The translations under genes and the position numbers were made by a program. A stretch of DNA of 64,000 nucleotides from Treponema sp. GTDB taxonomy: Bacteria; Spirochaetota; Spirochaetia; Treponematales; Treponemataceae. Each line of letters starts with the position of its first letter. Positions within the stretch are counted from its first letter, which is position 1. The stretch lies in the NCBI GenBank assembly GCA_017963165.1, contig JAGCTZ010000066.1, forward strand, positions 1 to 64,000. Direction: 5' to 3'. The notes under the pieces were generated by a model. The model ran no database searches. It was not told where the DNA came from and saw nothing but the letters and a program-made list of their open reading frames with translations. Shown in pieces: positions 8,609-17,138 of this stretch.

Positions 8609-8718
8609 TTAAATCGTTATTTTATAAGGATTTAGATGCATTAAAGGCGAAAAATTCTTTAGTTATCCCTCCTTAGGTGGAACGGAAGCTAAAACTTTTA
8701 GGGTGAATATGTGCCGTG

Positions 8719-8753
8719 ATGGCACCAAACATGGTACCAACGATGGTAATACC
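8719..8753. repeat. Three 12-bp direct repeats upstream of integrase
   Basis: ATGGCACCAAAC, ATGGTACCAACG and ATGGTAATACCC start at 8719, 8731 and 8743, a constant 12-bp period. Their position between the tRNA remnant and the integrase gene suits recombinase arm-type or excisionase binding sites, which is inference. Confidence 0.55.
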
Positions 8754-8793
8754 CTTATTTCAGTGCGATTGATAGTGCTCTGAAGGAGGTTTT

Positions 8794-10149
8794 ATGCAGG
8801 CGTTCTATCTTTCTAAGAATCAGCACGGGTATTTTCGTGTTCGTTTTCCAGATCCTGTTACGGGTGTGCTTGGCAAAGCCAAAAGTACTCATACCAAGAA
8901 TCGTCAAAAGGCAACTCTTATTGCAGATGAATGGCTTCGTAATGGAATTCCGGCTGGACGCAGTTCGGAAAGGACTTTGTCTTGTAAAGAATCTACCTTG
9001 AATCTGGAAGCTGTTGTTGCTCGATTGTCTCCTTCTGAGGCACTGGAACTTTCCAAACTGATTTTTTCACGCTTTTCGAATATCCCTCAAACTCTTTGTC
9101 TGTCTGATGATAAGGCTGTTGCTGTTGAATCCCCAGCTGTTGAAAATGTGATGACAGAGCCAGGAGAAGAAATAAAGCTTATCGATTACCTTTTCAAATT
9201 CTGGGATTATGATAATTCTGAATATGTAAAACGTAGGAAGCTCCGAGGCTTTGAAATTAATCAGAGAAACTGTAGGGAAAAATATGGTATTGTACGACGC
9301 TATTGGTCAGCATATTTTGATGAAGAGCGGACAATCCAAAGTTTGACTACCCGAGAATTAGATGAGTTTTTGCTTTCGTTACGCCGTGATCGGAGACTTG
9401 CTGCAGATACTGTTAATAAGGCAATGACAACGGGAAGCATGGCTTTTGATTTTCCGGTAAAAGAAGGTCTCTTAAAATCTAATCCTTTTATCGGGGTAGA
9501 AAGATTTCGTGTTCAGGCTCGTAAGCGTGGTATTCCAACCGAAACGGAAATGAAGCAGCTTATGGCTTTAGATTGGGATTGGGCTGACTCTGTTTATAAG
9601 CTTGCTTTTAAGGTTGCGGCTTTATTTGGTCTTCGTGCCGGAGAAATCAGCGGGCTGCAGGTTTGTGATGTAGATGTGGTTGGAGATTTGCTTTACATCC
9701 GTCACAGCTGGAATGATGTTGATAAATTAAAATCTACAAAAAATGGTGATGACAGAACTATTCCGATTGAACATAGTATCGCTGTTGAACTGTTAAATAA
9801 TGCCCATAGAAATCCATTGTATTCCGATACAAGCTTTGTGTTCTGGTCTTCTAAGGTTCCTGAACAGCCAATCTGGCCAAGCAGCTTTAACGAAGATTTT
9901 TATCTTGCCATGCAGAAAATTGGAATCAGCGAAGAACAGCGTAAAGAGCGCAATATTGTATTTCACAGCCTCCGCCATTATTGTGCAACTCAGATTGCTC
10001 AAAGGACTTCGCTCGAAATAGCCATGAAAATTCTCGGCCACAGAACTGAAGAAATGACAAGACTTTATTCCGCACATGAAACTCAGATGAAATTGAATAA
10101 CGTTAAAGAAGTTCTTGCTCAGGGCTGGAAGATTCTGGAAATCGCTTAA
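8794..10149 (+). CDS. Tyrosine recombinase / integrase
   Basis: Site-specific recombinase of 451 aa. The catalytic domain shows the first Arg in FGLRAGEISGLQ, the HSLRH box, GHRTEEM and the terminal Tyr in MTRLYSAH, so the R-K-H-R-H-Y set appears complete. The N-terminal ~150 residues include an arm-binding-like segment (LSKNQHGYFRVRFPD) and a SAM-like core-binding domain. The start has a strong site (AAGGAGG, 5 bases before the ATG). It sits beside a tRNA 3' end with 12-bp repeats in between, as in integrative elements. It should catalyse integration and excision of the accessory region to the right. Confidence 0.93.
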   Translation: MQAFYLSKNQHGYFRVRFPDPVTGVLGKAKSTHTKNRQKATLIADEWLRNGIPAGRSSERTLSCKESTLNLEAVVARLSPSEALELSKLIFSRFSNIPQTLCLSDDKAVAVESPAVENVMTEPGEEIKLIDYLFKFWDYDNSEYVKRRKLRGFEINQRNCREKYGIVRRYWSAYFDEERTIQSLTTRELDEFLLSLRRDRRLAADTVNKAMTTGSMAFDFPVKEGLLKSNPFIGVERFRVQARKRGIPTETEMKQLMALDWDWADSVYKLAFKVAALFGLRAGEISGLQVCDVDVVGDLLYIRHSWNDVDKLKSTKNGDDRTIPIEHSIAVELLNNAHRNPLYSDTSFVFWSSKVPEQPIWPSSFNEDFYLAMQKIGISEEQRKERNIVFHSLRHYCATQIAQRTSLEIAMKILGHRTEEMTRLYSAHETQMKLNNVKEVLAQGWKILEIA

Positions 10150-10152
10150 ATG

Positions 10153-10214
10153 TTTCCCAATCGGTAACAATTATTTCCCAAAACGAAACAATAATTTCCC
10201 CATAGGAAATCAGC
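10153..10214. repeat. Three 21-bp iteron-like direct repeats
   Basis: TTTCCC begins at 10153, 10174 and 10195, an exact 21-bp period; the first two units share TTTCCCAA....G.AACAAT.A and the third is diverged. They lie between the integrase and excisionase/primase genes. They could be excisionase binding sites or replication iterons. Confidence 0.6.
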
Positions 10215-10252
10215 TTTGAAGTTATAATTCAATCAAAAGAATTCAAAGATGT

Positions 10253-10280
10253 ACCAAAGGTAAAGAATTATTTACCTTTG
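10253..10280. promoter_or_regulatory. Perfect 11-bp inverted repeat upstream of excisionase gene
   Basis: CCAAAGGTAAA and TTTACCTTTGG flank a 6-base spacer and are followed by GGTATATG. There is no T-run, so an operator is more likely than a terminator. It lies 43 bp before the excisionase-like start. Confidence 0.5.
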
Positions 10281-10322
10281 GGTATATGTATGTGGATTTA
10301 TAATACTGCACAAGGAGGCTTT

Positions 10323-10517
10323 ATGGCAGAAGAAAAAATGGAACTGGATGTACTGAACATGGATGAAGCTGCGGCTTATCTTAAATTCAGTAAACCGTAT
10401 TTGTACAAGCTGGCAAAAGAGAAAAAGATTCCGCACATTAATTATGGTAGACGTATTCTTTTTCGCAAAATTGATTTATTCAACTGGCTTGGTTCAATGG
10501 TATGTGAAGTGAAGTAA
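10323..10517 (+). CDS. Excisionase-like helix-turn-helix protein
   Basis: A 64-aa MerR/HTH_17-type DNA-binding protein: LNMDEAAAYLKFSKPYLYKL helix-turn-helix followed by the wing KIPHINYGRRILFRK and LFNWL. Such proteins serve as excisionases or directional factors next to tyrosine recombinases. I placed the start at 10323, which has AAGGAGG upstream, rather than at the in-frame ATG at 10278, which lies inside the inverted repeat. It probably binds the repeats upstream of it. Confidence 0.8.
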   Translation: MAEEKMELDVLNMDEAAAYLKFSKPYLYKLAKEKKIPHINYGRRILFRKIDLFNWLGSMVCEVK

Positions 10518-10533
10518 TTCTGGAGGACAAAAA

Positions 10534-10725
10534 TTGGGAGTTACGATTCAAAAAGTTTTAGATGAGGCTGATGAATACATAAAAAATATTGCTGCAATAA
10601 AAAAGTTTGGAGACATCACAGTGACAATCAGTTTAAAAGACAGAGTTCCCGTAAAGCTTACAAAAATATTTTGCGAGCACTATGTCCAGCGAAAAACAGA
10701 AAAAGTCGGAGAAACAAAAAAATAA
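10534..10725 (+). CDS. Small protein of mobile element, unknown
   Basis: A 63-aa basic protein that starts with TTG, preceded by a good ribosome binding site (GGAGG, 7 bases away). No family recognised; the first half looks helical (KVLDEADEYIKNIAAIKKFG). It lies between the excisionase-like gene and the primase in a tightly spaced run of small genes, as is usual for early genes of integrative elements. Confidence 0.55.
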   Translation: MGVTIQKVLDEADEYIKNIAAIKKFGDITVTISLKDRVPVKLTKIFCEHYVQRKTEKVGETKK

Positions 10726-10734
10726 AAGGAGGGG

Positions 10735-10920
10735 ATGAAGAAAAAAACTAAGCGGGCTGCCGTGATAAATACCTACATCGCGGTAGTCTTTGAAAACAGA
10801 AATCTTGACGGCGCAGAAGGTAAAATCCAGAAGCGCCTTTTGTGCTGTTCAAGAAATCTGTTTATTGACTTTAACCAGGTGGAGGAAGAATGGAAAAAGA
10901 AAAATGCGAATCAGAATTAA
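10735..10920 (+). CDS. Small basic protein, unknown
   Basis: A 61-aa lysine-rich ORF preceded by AAAAGGAGGGG directly before the ATG. Its 3' end overlaps the start of the primase-helicase gene by 31 bases in another frame, suggesting translational coupling. No domain recognised. The Cys pair in RLLCCSRN is the only striking feature. Confidence 0.5.
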   Translation: MKKKTKRAAVINTYIAVVFENRNLDGAEGKIQKRLLCCSRNLFIDFNQVEEEWKKKNANQN

Positions 10921-12329
10921 CTAAAAGTGAAATGTTGGCAATTGAAAATTTATGCCGAGATCTTCGAACAAATAAATTTGTTTCCGGTGAAATGCAATTT
11001 ACGGATATCACAAATTGTGATTATTTTGTCAAAGCGTATATTGACAGAATAAGGTATTGTATCAGCTGGAAGAAATTCTTACTTTGGAATGGAACTTGTT
11101 GGGAAGTAGACAAAGCTGGTTATGTTGAAGATTTGGTTATTAATTTTATTCATAAAATGTATAGAGGCTTAAGGGTGATCAATGATTTGCGTTTACAAGT
11201 AGCTTTTGAAAGGCATCTTATAAAAAGCGAAAGTTACCGTCGTTTGCAGTCATTAATAAATCTTCTAAAGATTACAAGAGATATTAAGGTTGTTGATGAA
11301 GATCTTGATAATAATACATATCTTTTCAATGTTGAAGGTAAGACGCTTAATCTTAAGACTCGAAGAATAAATAAACCGGATCAGAAACAGCTTATTACTA
11401 AAAAAAGTTTGTTTGTTTATGACAAGAATGCAAAATGTCCAACCTGGGATAAATTCTTGATGCAGATTTTTAACAATGATTTAGATTTGATTCGTTTCGT
11501 ACAGAAAGCAATGGGTTATTCTCTTTCTGGTGATGTGAGTGAACAGTGTATGTTTATTCTTTGGGGAACAGGTGCAAATGGCAAATCTACATTCCTTAAT
11601 GTTATGCAAAATTTATTTGGAGATTATGCAAGCACAGCTAGAACAGAAACCTTTATGAAAAAAACTTCAGAGCAATCAAATGACCTTGCCCGATTAAAGA
11701 ATGCAAGACTTGTTACTACAAGCGAGGTTGAGCAGAATAAACCATTGAGTGAAAGCCTTATAAAACAAATTACAGGCGGTGATCAGATTACTGCAAGATT
11801 CTTGTATGGAGAATATTTTAGCTTTTGGCCAACATTCAAAATTTTTATGGCTACAAATCATAAACCGAAAATTACTGGTGGAGATAACGGAATTTGGCGA
11901 AGGATAAAGATGATTCCATTTACAGTTACAATTCCCCCAGAAAAACGTGATAAAAACCTTATGGAAAAATTAATGGCAGAAAATTCCGGCATTTTGAATT
12001 GGCTGTTGGAAGGTTTCCGTTTATGGGAAAAAGAGGGATTGCTTGAGCCTGCAGTAGTCCGTGAAGCAAATGAAGAATATCGTTTTTATATGGATAGTGT
12101 AGGAAGCTTTGTTGTTGAATGCCTTGAAGTTGATGCAAGTCAGAAAACACGACTTTTAAACTCGCATCTTTACAATACTTATACAAAATGGTGCGAAAAA
12201 AACGGTGAAATGGTGATGAGTCACAGGCGACTTTCTTCACAGATGTTAGAAAAGGGTTTCCGCCAGCTTGCAAGCAACGGCAATCGCTGGTGGCTTGGCC
12301 TTAGTATTCGAAAAGAATGGGAGATGTGA
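10890..12329 (+). CDS. D5/P4-type SF3 helicase (phage/plasmid primase family)
   Basis: A 479-aa replication protein. Residues ~20-190 resemble the D5_N domain, and the rest is a superfamily 3 helicase core: Walker A WGTGANGKSTFLN (~residues 227-239), Walker B-like RLVTTSEVEQ, motif C IFMATNHKPKI and arginine GIWRRIKMIPF. The N-terminal primase (AEP/Toprim) domain found in longer relatives is missing, so it may act only as helicase. In P4-like satellites and integrative elements this protein supports replication of the excised element. Start preceded by GGAGG at 10880. Confidence 0.88.
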   Translation: MEKEKCESELTKSEMLAIENLCRDLRTNKFVSGEMQFTDITNCDYFVKAYIDRIRYCISWKKFLLWNGTCWEVDKAGYVEDLVINFIHKMYRGLRVINDLRLQVAFERHLIKSESYRRLQSLINLLKITRDIKVVDEDLDNNTYLFNVEGKTLNLKTRRINKPDQKQLITKKSLFVYDKNAKCPTWDKFLMQIFNNDLDLIRFVQKAMGYSLSGDVSEQCMFILWGTGANGKSTFLNVMQNLFGDYASTARTETFMKKTSEQSNDLARLKNARLVTTSEVEQNKPLSESLIKQITGGDQITARFLYGEYFSFWPTFKIFMATNHKPKITGGDNGIWRRIKMIPFTVTIPPEKRDKNLMEKLMAENSGILNWLLEGFRLWEKEGLLEPAVVREANEEYRFYMDSVGSFVVECLEVDASQKTRLLNSHLYNTYTKWCEKNGEMVMSHRRLSSQMLEKGFRQLASNGNRWWLGLSIRKEWEM

Positions 12330-12436
12330 TGTTGCAGAAAACTTGAAATATTCAAAACGCTAGAAATTAGGACATCGGAGAGAGTTGGAAGCTTTTTTTA
12401 CTTGCGAATTTAAAACTATCTATTTCGTTTTCTTTT

Positions 12437-12443
12437 TGATATA
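12437..12443 (+). promoter_or_regulatory. -10 box for the defence operon
   Basis: TATAAT about 27 bp before the ATG at 12467, with AAGGAAGAAAGAAG as ribosome binding site. No convincing -35 is seen. The 12330-12466 gap otherwise holds nothing I recognise. Confidence 0.45.
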
Positions 12444-12466
12444 ATACAATTTAAGGAAGAAAGAAG

Positions 12467-12868
12467 ATGGGCTTATATGAAGGTATAAAAGATGTCGCAG
12501 CACTTGTTCAAAAAGCTGATAATATAGAACTTTATAAACAATTGCTGGATTTAAGTGCTCAGGCATTAGATATGCAAAGTAAAATCTCAGAATTGACTGC
12601 GGAAAATAAAACACTAAAAGAACAACAAGATTTTTCAAATAAAATTGAACGACATAAAGAACCTTATTTGACATTAAAAGGTGATGAACAACAGATTTTT
12701 TATTGTTCACATTGTTGGGATGTAAAAAAAATACTTATTCAATGTGATTGTAATAATCATATTGGACAAATGTATTGTCCTGAATGTAAAGAACATTTTG
12801 TTTTTGATAGTTCAAAATTTTATAGCAGAAAAACTGGAATAACAAGTTCCAAAGTATATGGAATATAG
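12467..12868 (+). CDS. Coiled-coil zinc-ribbon protein
   Basis: A 133-aa protein. Residues ~30-60 form a short coiled coil (QALDMQSKISELTAENKTLKEQ). The C-terminal half has paired cysteines (CSHC, QCDC and CPEC), which look like a zinc ribbon. Similar proteins occur in phages and mobile elements with unknown function. It precedes the restriction-modification genes by 9 bp and has its own promoter, so it may be part of the defence operon. Confidence 0.6.
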   Translation: MGLYEGIKDVAALVQKADNIELYKQLLDLSAQALDMQSKISELTAENKTLKEQQDFSNKIERHKEPYLTLKGDEQQIFYCSHCWDVKKILIQCDCNNHIGQMYCPECKEHFVFDSSKFYSRKTGITSSKVYGI

Positions 12869-12877
12869 GAAATAAAT

Positions 12878-15190
12878 ATGGAAAAATTAACAGTTCAAGA
12901 AGAAAAGGGAAAAATATATTCTCATATTAGAAAAGAATGGCTTGTAAAGACTCCTGAAGAAGAAGTTAGGCAAAAACTTGTAGTAGAACTTGTAAACAAA
13001 TATGGATATCCTATTGAAAATATGGTTGAAGAATATCGCACTGATTATGAGGGAAGAGGTGTGCGTTCAACCCGTGCAGATATAGTTATTTTTAAGTCAA
13101 AAGATGAAAAAGAACAAAATTACAATGCTTTTATTGTTATTGAATGCAAGGCTGAGACTGTAAAGATTCGACTTGAAGATTTTTATCAGGGAACAGAGTA
13201 TGCTGCGAAACTAAGAGCTCAGTTCTTGATTTTACATAACTCAAAGGAAACAAATTGTTATGCAGTTAATCTAGAAAAGGTTCCGAATAAAAATGATGCT
13301 TTTGTTCAAATTATTGCTATTCCTTACTATTCCGATATAAATGATGAAAAGAAAATAGAAGAAGCAAAAAAACAAACAAAAAAATTTTCTTATGAAGAAT
13401 TTACCACAACACTTCGCAAATGTCATAATATTATACGTAATAATGATAAACTTTCACCAGAAGCTGCATTTGATGAAATAAGTAAAATCCTTTTCATGAA
13501 AATTAATTTTGAGCGGGGGGCAAAAGGTTCACAGGTTTTCACGCTTGAAGAATATCAAAAGCAGAAACAAATTGAAAACGAATATAATAAGAACCATCAC
13601 ATAGAAACACCTAAACCTTTTATGCAGGTAAAATTCGATGACACAAAACGAGCTTATCAAGATGATAAATTATTTGATGAAAATGAAACTATAAAAATTC
13701 GAGAAAATAGTTTTGAGCAAATTATTAAGATTTTACAAGTTTACAACCTTTCTGATACTCAAGATGATGTAAAAGGAATCGCTTTTGAACAGTTTTTGGG
13801 AACAACTTTCCGAGGTGAATTAGGACAATTTTTTACACCACGAACTATTGTTGAATTTATGGTCAATATTCTTGATCCGCAGGAAGGAGAAGTTATTTGC
13901 GATCCTACTTGTGGTTCTGGTGGATTTTTAATTAAGGCGTTTGAATATGTCCGAGAAAAGATTGAGCGTGATATAAAAGATATAAAGTCTGGATTACGAA
14001 AACAACTTGAAGGTAAAGATTACGATTCTAAATCTGAAAAAGAACAGTTAGAAATCAATAAGCACATTGATGAGATGCAACAAATTATCAACAAAGAATT
14101 AGATACTCAGCAAGCCGGCGATAAAGATAAGAAGATCCCAGAAAGCCGAATGTATTCTCTTTCTCATAATTGTATTTATGGAACTGATGCAAATCCACGT
14201 ATGGCTCGTACATCTAAAATGAATATGATTATGCATGGTGATGGACACGGTGGAGTTCATCATCATGATGGTCTTTTGAATGTTAACGGCATTTTTGAGG
14301 AACGCTTTGATGTGATTCTTACAAATCCGCCGTTTGGTTCTCGTGTTGATAAATCTCTTAAGATTTCTGAAGCTGACCGTTTTACAGATGAAAAACTCAT
14401 TGCAAAATATACTAAACGTTACGGAGAAGAATATACAAAAGCCTTAAAACAAGTAAATGACAATATAGGAAACTCAATTCTTGATTTATATGATACTGGA
14501 AAAATGAGTGGACTTACCGAAGTTCTCTTTATGGAAAGATGTCTTCGTTTGCTTAAAAAAGGCGGCCGTATGGGTATGGTATTACCGGAAGGCGTACTGA
14601 ATACCTCAAATCTAGCAAAAATTCGGGAATATTTTGAAGGGCGTGCAAAAATAATTTTAATTTGTTCTATTCCGCAAGATGTCTTTATTGCAGCTGGAGC
14701 TACCGTAAAACCAAGTCTTGTATTCTTTAAGCGATTTACTGAAGAAGAAGAACAGAAATATGCTGATTGTGTAGCGCAGGCACAGAATGAAAAACGCACT
14801 GAAAAGCTTTCGAAAATTGATAAACTGAATGCAGAAAAAGAAAAACTTATTGATTCCAAAAAGCGCGAAGATAAAGCTCGAGTAAAAGAAATTAACAAGT
14901 TGTTAAACCTAATTGAACAGCAGATTATTGAAGAAGCTAAACCTAGAACAAAAGAATTATTTGATTATGAAATTCCAATTGCAATGGTTAATGATGCAGG
15001 AATTACTACAACCGGAGCTGTTTCTGAAAATAATGAACTACCTAAGCTTGTAGAAGAATTTACAGCTTATAATGATAAAGCTAAACTCTGGCAATATCAT
15101 GATTATTCAGTTTTATATAAATATAATGTTGGAACAGATGGTTCTATCATCAGAACTTTTAATAAAGATGAGGAAGTTTTGTCATGGTAG
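12878..15190 (+). CDS. Fused nuclease-methyltransferase, BcgI/type I-like
   Basis: A 770-aa protein. Residues ~20-150 form an HSDR_N-like PD-(D/E)xK nuclease domain (TRADIVIF, then FIVIECKAE). Residues ~260-620 form an HsdM-type N6-adenine methylase with helical N-domain (FEQFLGTTFRGELGQFFTPR), SAM motif CDPTCGSGGF and catalytic NPPFG. The C-terminal ~130 residues include a charged helical stretch. It overlaps the specificity gene by 7 bp. No HsdR motor is present in the neighbourhood, so cleavage would have to come from the fused nuclease. That arrangement is like type IIB BcgI (RM subunit plus S subunit). Whether it cleaves or only methylates is inferred. Confidence 0.85.
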   Translation: MEKLTVQEEKGKIYSHIRKEWLVKTPEEEVRQKLVVELVNKYGYPIENMVEEYRTDYEGRGVRSTRADIVIFKSKDEKEQNYNAFIVIECKAETVKIRLEDFYQGTEYAAKLRAQFLILHNSKETNCYAVNLEKVPNKNDAFVQIIAIPYYSDINDEKKIEEAKKQTKKFSYEEFTTTLRKCHNIIRNNDKLSPEAAFDEISKILFMKINFERGAKGSQVFTLEEYQKQKQIENEYNKNHHIETPKPFMQVKFDDTKRAYQDDKLFDENETIKIRENSFEQIIKILQVYNLSDTQDDVKGIAFEQFLGTTFRGELGQFFTPRTIVEFMVNILDPQEGEVICDPTCGSGGFLIKAFEYVREKIERDIKDIKSGLRKQLEGKDYDSKSEKEQLEINKHIDEMQQIINKELDTQQAGDKDKKIPESRMYSLSHNCIYGTDANPRMARTSKMNMIMHGDGHGGVHHHDGLLNVNGIFEERFDVILTNPPFGSRVDKSLKISEADRFTDEKLIAKYTKRYGEEYTKALKQVNDNIGNSILDLYDTGKMSGLTEVLFMERCLRLLKKGGRMGMVLPEGVLNTSNLAKIREYFEGRAKIILICSIPQDVFIAAGATVKPSLVFFKRFTEEEEQKYADCVAQAQNEKRTEKLSKIDKLNAEKEKLIDSKKREDKARVKEINKLLNLIEQQIIEEAKPRTKELFDYEIPIAMVNDAGITTTGAVSENNELPKLVEEFTAYNDKAKLWQYHDYSVLYKYNVGTDGSIIRTFNKDEEVLSW

Positions 15191-16536
15191 AGCAATCTTC
15201 TATATTAAGAACAGTTCCATTTAAGGATTTTTCTAAATGGGATGTAAAACGATTCTTTATAAAGCAAATACAATCCTCATATCCAGTATTATTTCTGTCA
15301 GAATTATTAAATGAAGAAACAGAAAAGAAAAAACTGTCAAAATTTCCAAAGGAGGTCTTTGGAATTTTAGGTGTTTCCAATGAAGTTGGAATGTTTGATG
15401 CTTATACTGAAATGGGAAGTAACATAAAGCAACCTTATAAAATCGTTAAGAATGATTTTATTGCTTATAATCCATATCGTGTTAATGTCGGTTCAATCGG
15501 GATAAAAAAGGCATCCCTTAAAAATGATTACATAAGTAATGCTTATGTGGTGTTTAGTACAAAAGAAAAGCTTTTGGCTGATTATCTTTATTTGTTAATG
15601 CATACACCAAGATTTAATCAGCTGATACGAGATAATACTACTGGTTCAGTTCGGCAGACATTATCTTTTGAAAATCTTTGTAAAATTGCAGTTCCTGTTC
15701 CAACAATTACAGAACAGAACTCGATTTTACAAAAATATCAAGAAATTATTGCACAAGCAAACAAACTTGAAAGCAAAGCAGAAGAATTAAGTCAAAATAT
15801 TAGTAATGAACTTATAAACTTACTTGGAATAACAGTTGGAGCAAAGTCTGAAAAAAATCATTCGGTTTTGACTTTTGTAAAGTATTCAAAATGTTCTCGA
15901 TGGGATGTCGATTATATCTTAGGCAAACATTCAGTTGATTATATTTTTACAAGCAAATATCCTATTATAAATACTCGTAATATTATTTTGTCATGCCAAT
16001 ATGGCTCATCAAGTAAAGCAGATAAAAATTCAAATAATACACCTGTTTTGCGTATGAATAATATCCAAGATGGAGAATTTAATATCAATGATTTAAAATA
16101 TCTTAATCTATCCCAAAAAGACTTGACTACATATAAATTAAACAAAGGAGATTTATTATTCAACAGAACGAATAGCAAGGAACTTGTGGGAAAAACAGCT
16201 GTCTTTGAATATGATGGTGATTATGTTTTTGCATCATATTTAATTCGTGTCGTAATTGATTCGACAAAGGCAAATGTGCATTATATAAACTACCTTTTTG
16301 GTTCACAAATTATACGTGATCAAATAAACTCAATAAGCAGACAAATTACAGGACAAGCAAATGTCAATGCTGAAGAACTAAAAGATTTGATTTTCCCTCT
16401 TCCTCCACTGCCTATTCAGAATAAAATTGTCTCACATATAAATCAAATAAAGAAACAAGTAAAAGATTTAAATGAAAAGGCAAAAGATTTACGCGAACAA
16501 GCAAAAAAAGAATTTGAAGGAAGTGTTTTTGAATGA
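15184..16536 (+). CDS. hsdS: Type I-like specificity subunit (HsdS)
   Basis: A 450-aa S subunit with two target-recognition domains, each followed by a helical spacer (ITEQNSILQKYQEIIAQANK, then LPIQNKIVSHINQIKKQVK). The repeated KFSKWDV/KCSRWDVDY starts mark the two halves. It determines the bipartite DNA target of the upstream nuclease-methyltransferase, with which it overlaps by 7 bp. The next gene starts within its stop codon (ATGA), so the four genes are probably one transcript. Confidence 0.88.
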   Translation: MVEQSSILRTVPFKDFSKWDVKRFFIKQIQSSYPVLFLSELLNEETEKKKLSKFPKEVFGILGVSNEVGMFDAYTEMGSNIKQPYKIVKNDFIAYNPYRVNVGSIGIKKASLKNDYISNAYVVFSTKEKLLADYLYLLMHTPRFNQLIRDNTTGSVRQTLSFENLCKIAVPVPTITEQNSILQKYQEIIAQANKLESKAEELSQNISNELINLLGITVGAKSEKNHSVLTFVKYSKCSRWDVDYILGKHSVDYIFTSKYPIINTRNIILSCQYGSSSKADKNSNNTPVLRMNNIQDGEFNINDLKYLNLSQKDLTTYKLNKGDLLFNRTNSKELVGKTAVFEYDGDYVFASYLIRVVIDSTKANVHYINYLFGSQIIRDQINSISRQITGQANVNAEELKDLIFPLPPLPIQNKIVSHINQIKKQVKDLNEKAKDLREQAKKEFEGSVFE

Positions 16537-17138
16537 ACATGCTTGAAAAATTAAAATCGGATTATAATTTACTCATAGCTGCGAAACATAGCAAATCAGC
16601 ATGTGTAAAATATTCATTGCAGTTTAATAATGTAACGATAAATTTATATTTTGATATGTTTGATACACAATTATCATCTTTAAATTTAATTCTGATTTAT
16701 TTGCACAATTATTATTATACAAGCTTAAATGCTTCAAATATAAGTATTCCTTCACAGTATTTAAAACAAATTCCTATAGAAATATTATCACAAATATTAG
16801 ATGCAGATAAAACACTTAAATCTTTTTTTGCAAAAATTAATGAGGAAGTTCTTAATAAGCAGCCTATTAGAGCCTCTTATTCAAAAGACTATCAATTTAT
16901 CAATGCGGTAACATCTGATAAAAGCACCGATAATCTACCTTTTTTACATCATCTACGACATGGCCGTATGCAGAATGAAACTCTGGAATTATTACATGCA
17001 ACCATGTCTATTCCTTATATGGCATTAAAGGCAATTCAAAATCATAATATGACATTAGTCAGAACAGATAAATTGGAGTATCGAAAACAACTAACTCTAA
17101 TTTTGCAAGAGCACAGTATTTCGCTTGAGGATTTTTAA
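16533..17138 (+). CDS. Unknown protein of the RM operon
   Basis: A 201-aa protein that I do not recognise. It is translationally coupled to hsdS (4-bp overlap) and its stop codon directly abuts the start of the following ATPase gene, so it is very probably part of the same defence module. The sequence is mostly helical, with many Leu, Ile and Asn residues. A segment LHHLRHGRMQNETLELLHATM has several His and Arg residues but no known catalytic motif. Confidence 0.6.
   Translation: MNMLEKLKSDYNLLIAAKHSKSACVKYSLQFNNVTINLYFDMFDTQLSSLNLILIYLHNYYYTSLNASNISIPSQYLKQIPIEILSQILDADKTLKSFFAKINEEVLNKQPIRASYSKDYQFINAVTSDKSTDNLPFLHHLRHGRMQNETLELLHATMSIPYMALKAIQNHNMTLVRTDKLEYRKQLTLILQEHSISLEDF

Noticed and set aside
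8719..10214. CRISPR array
   Set aside because: The 12-bp and 21-bp repeats are contiguous and lack unique spacers; no cas genes.
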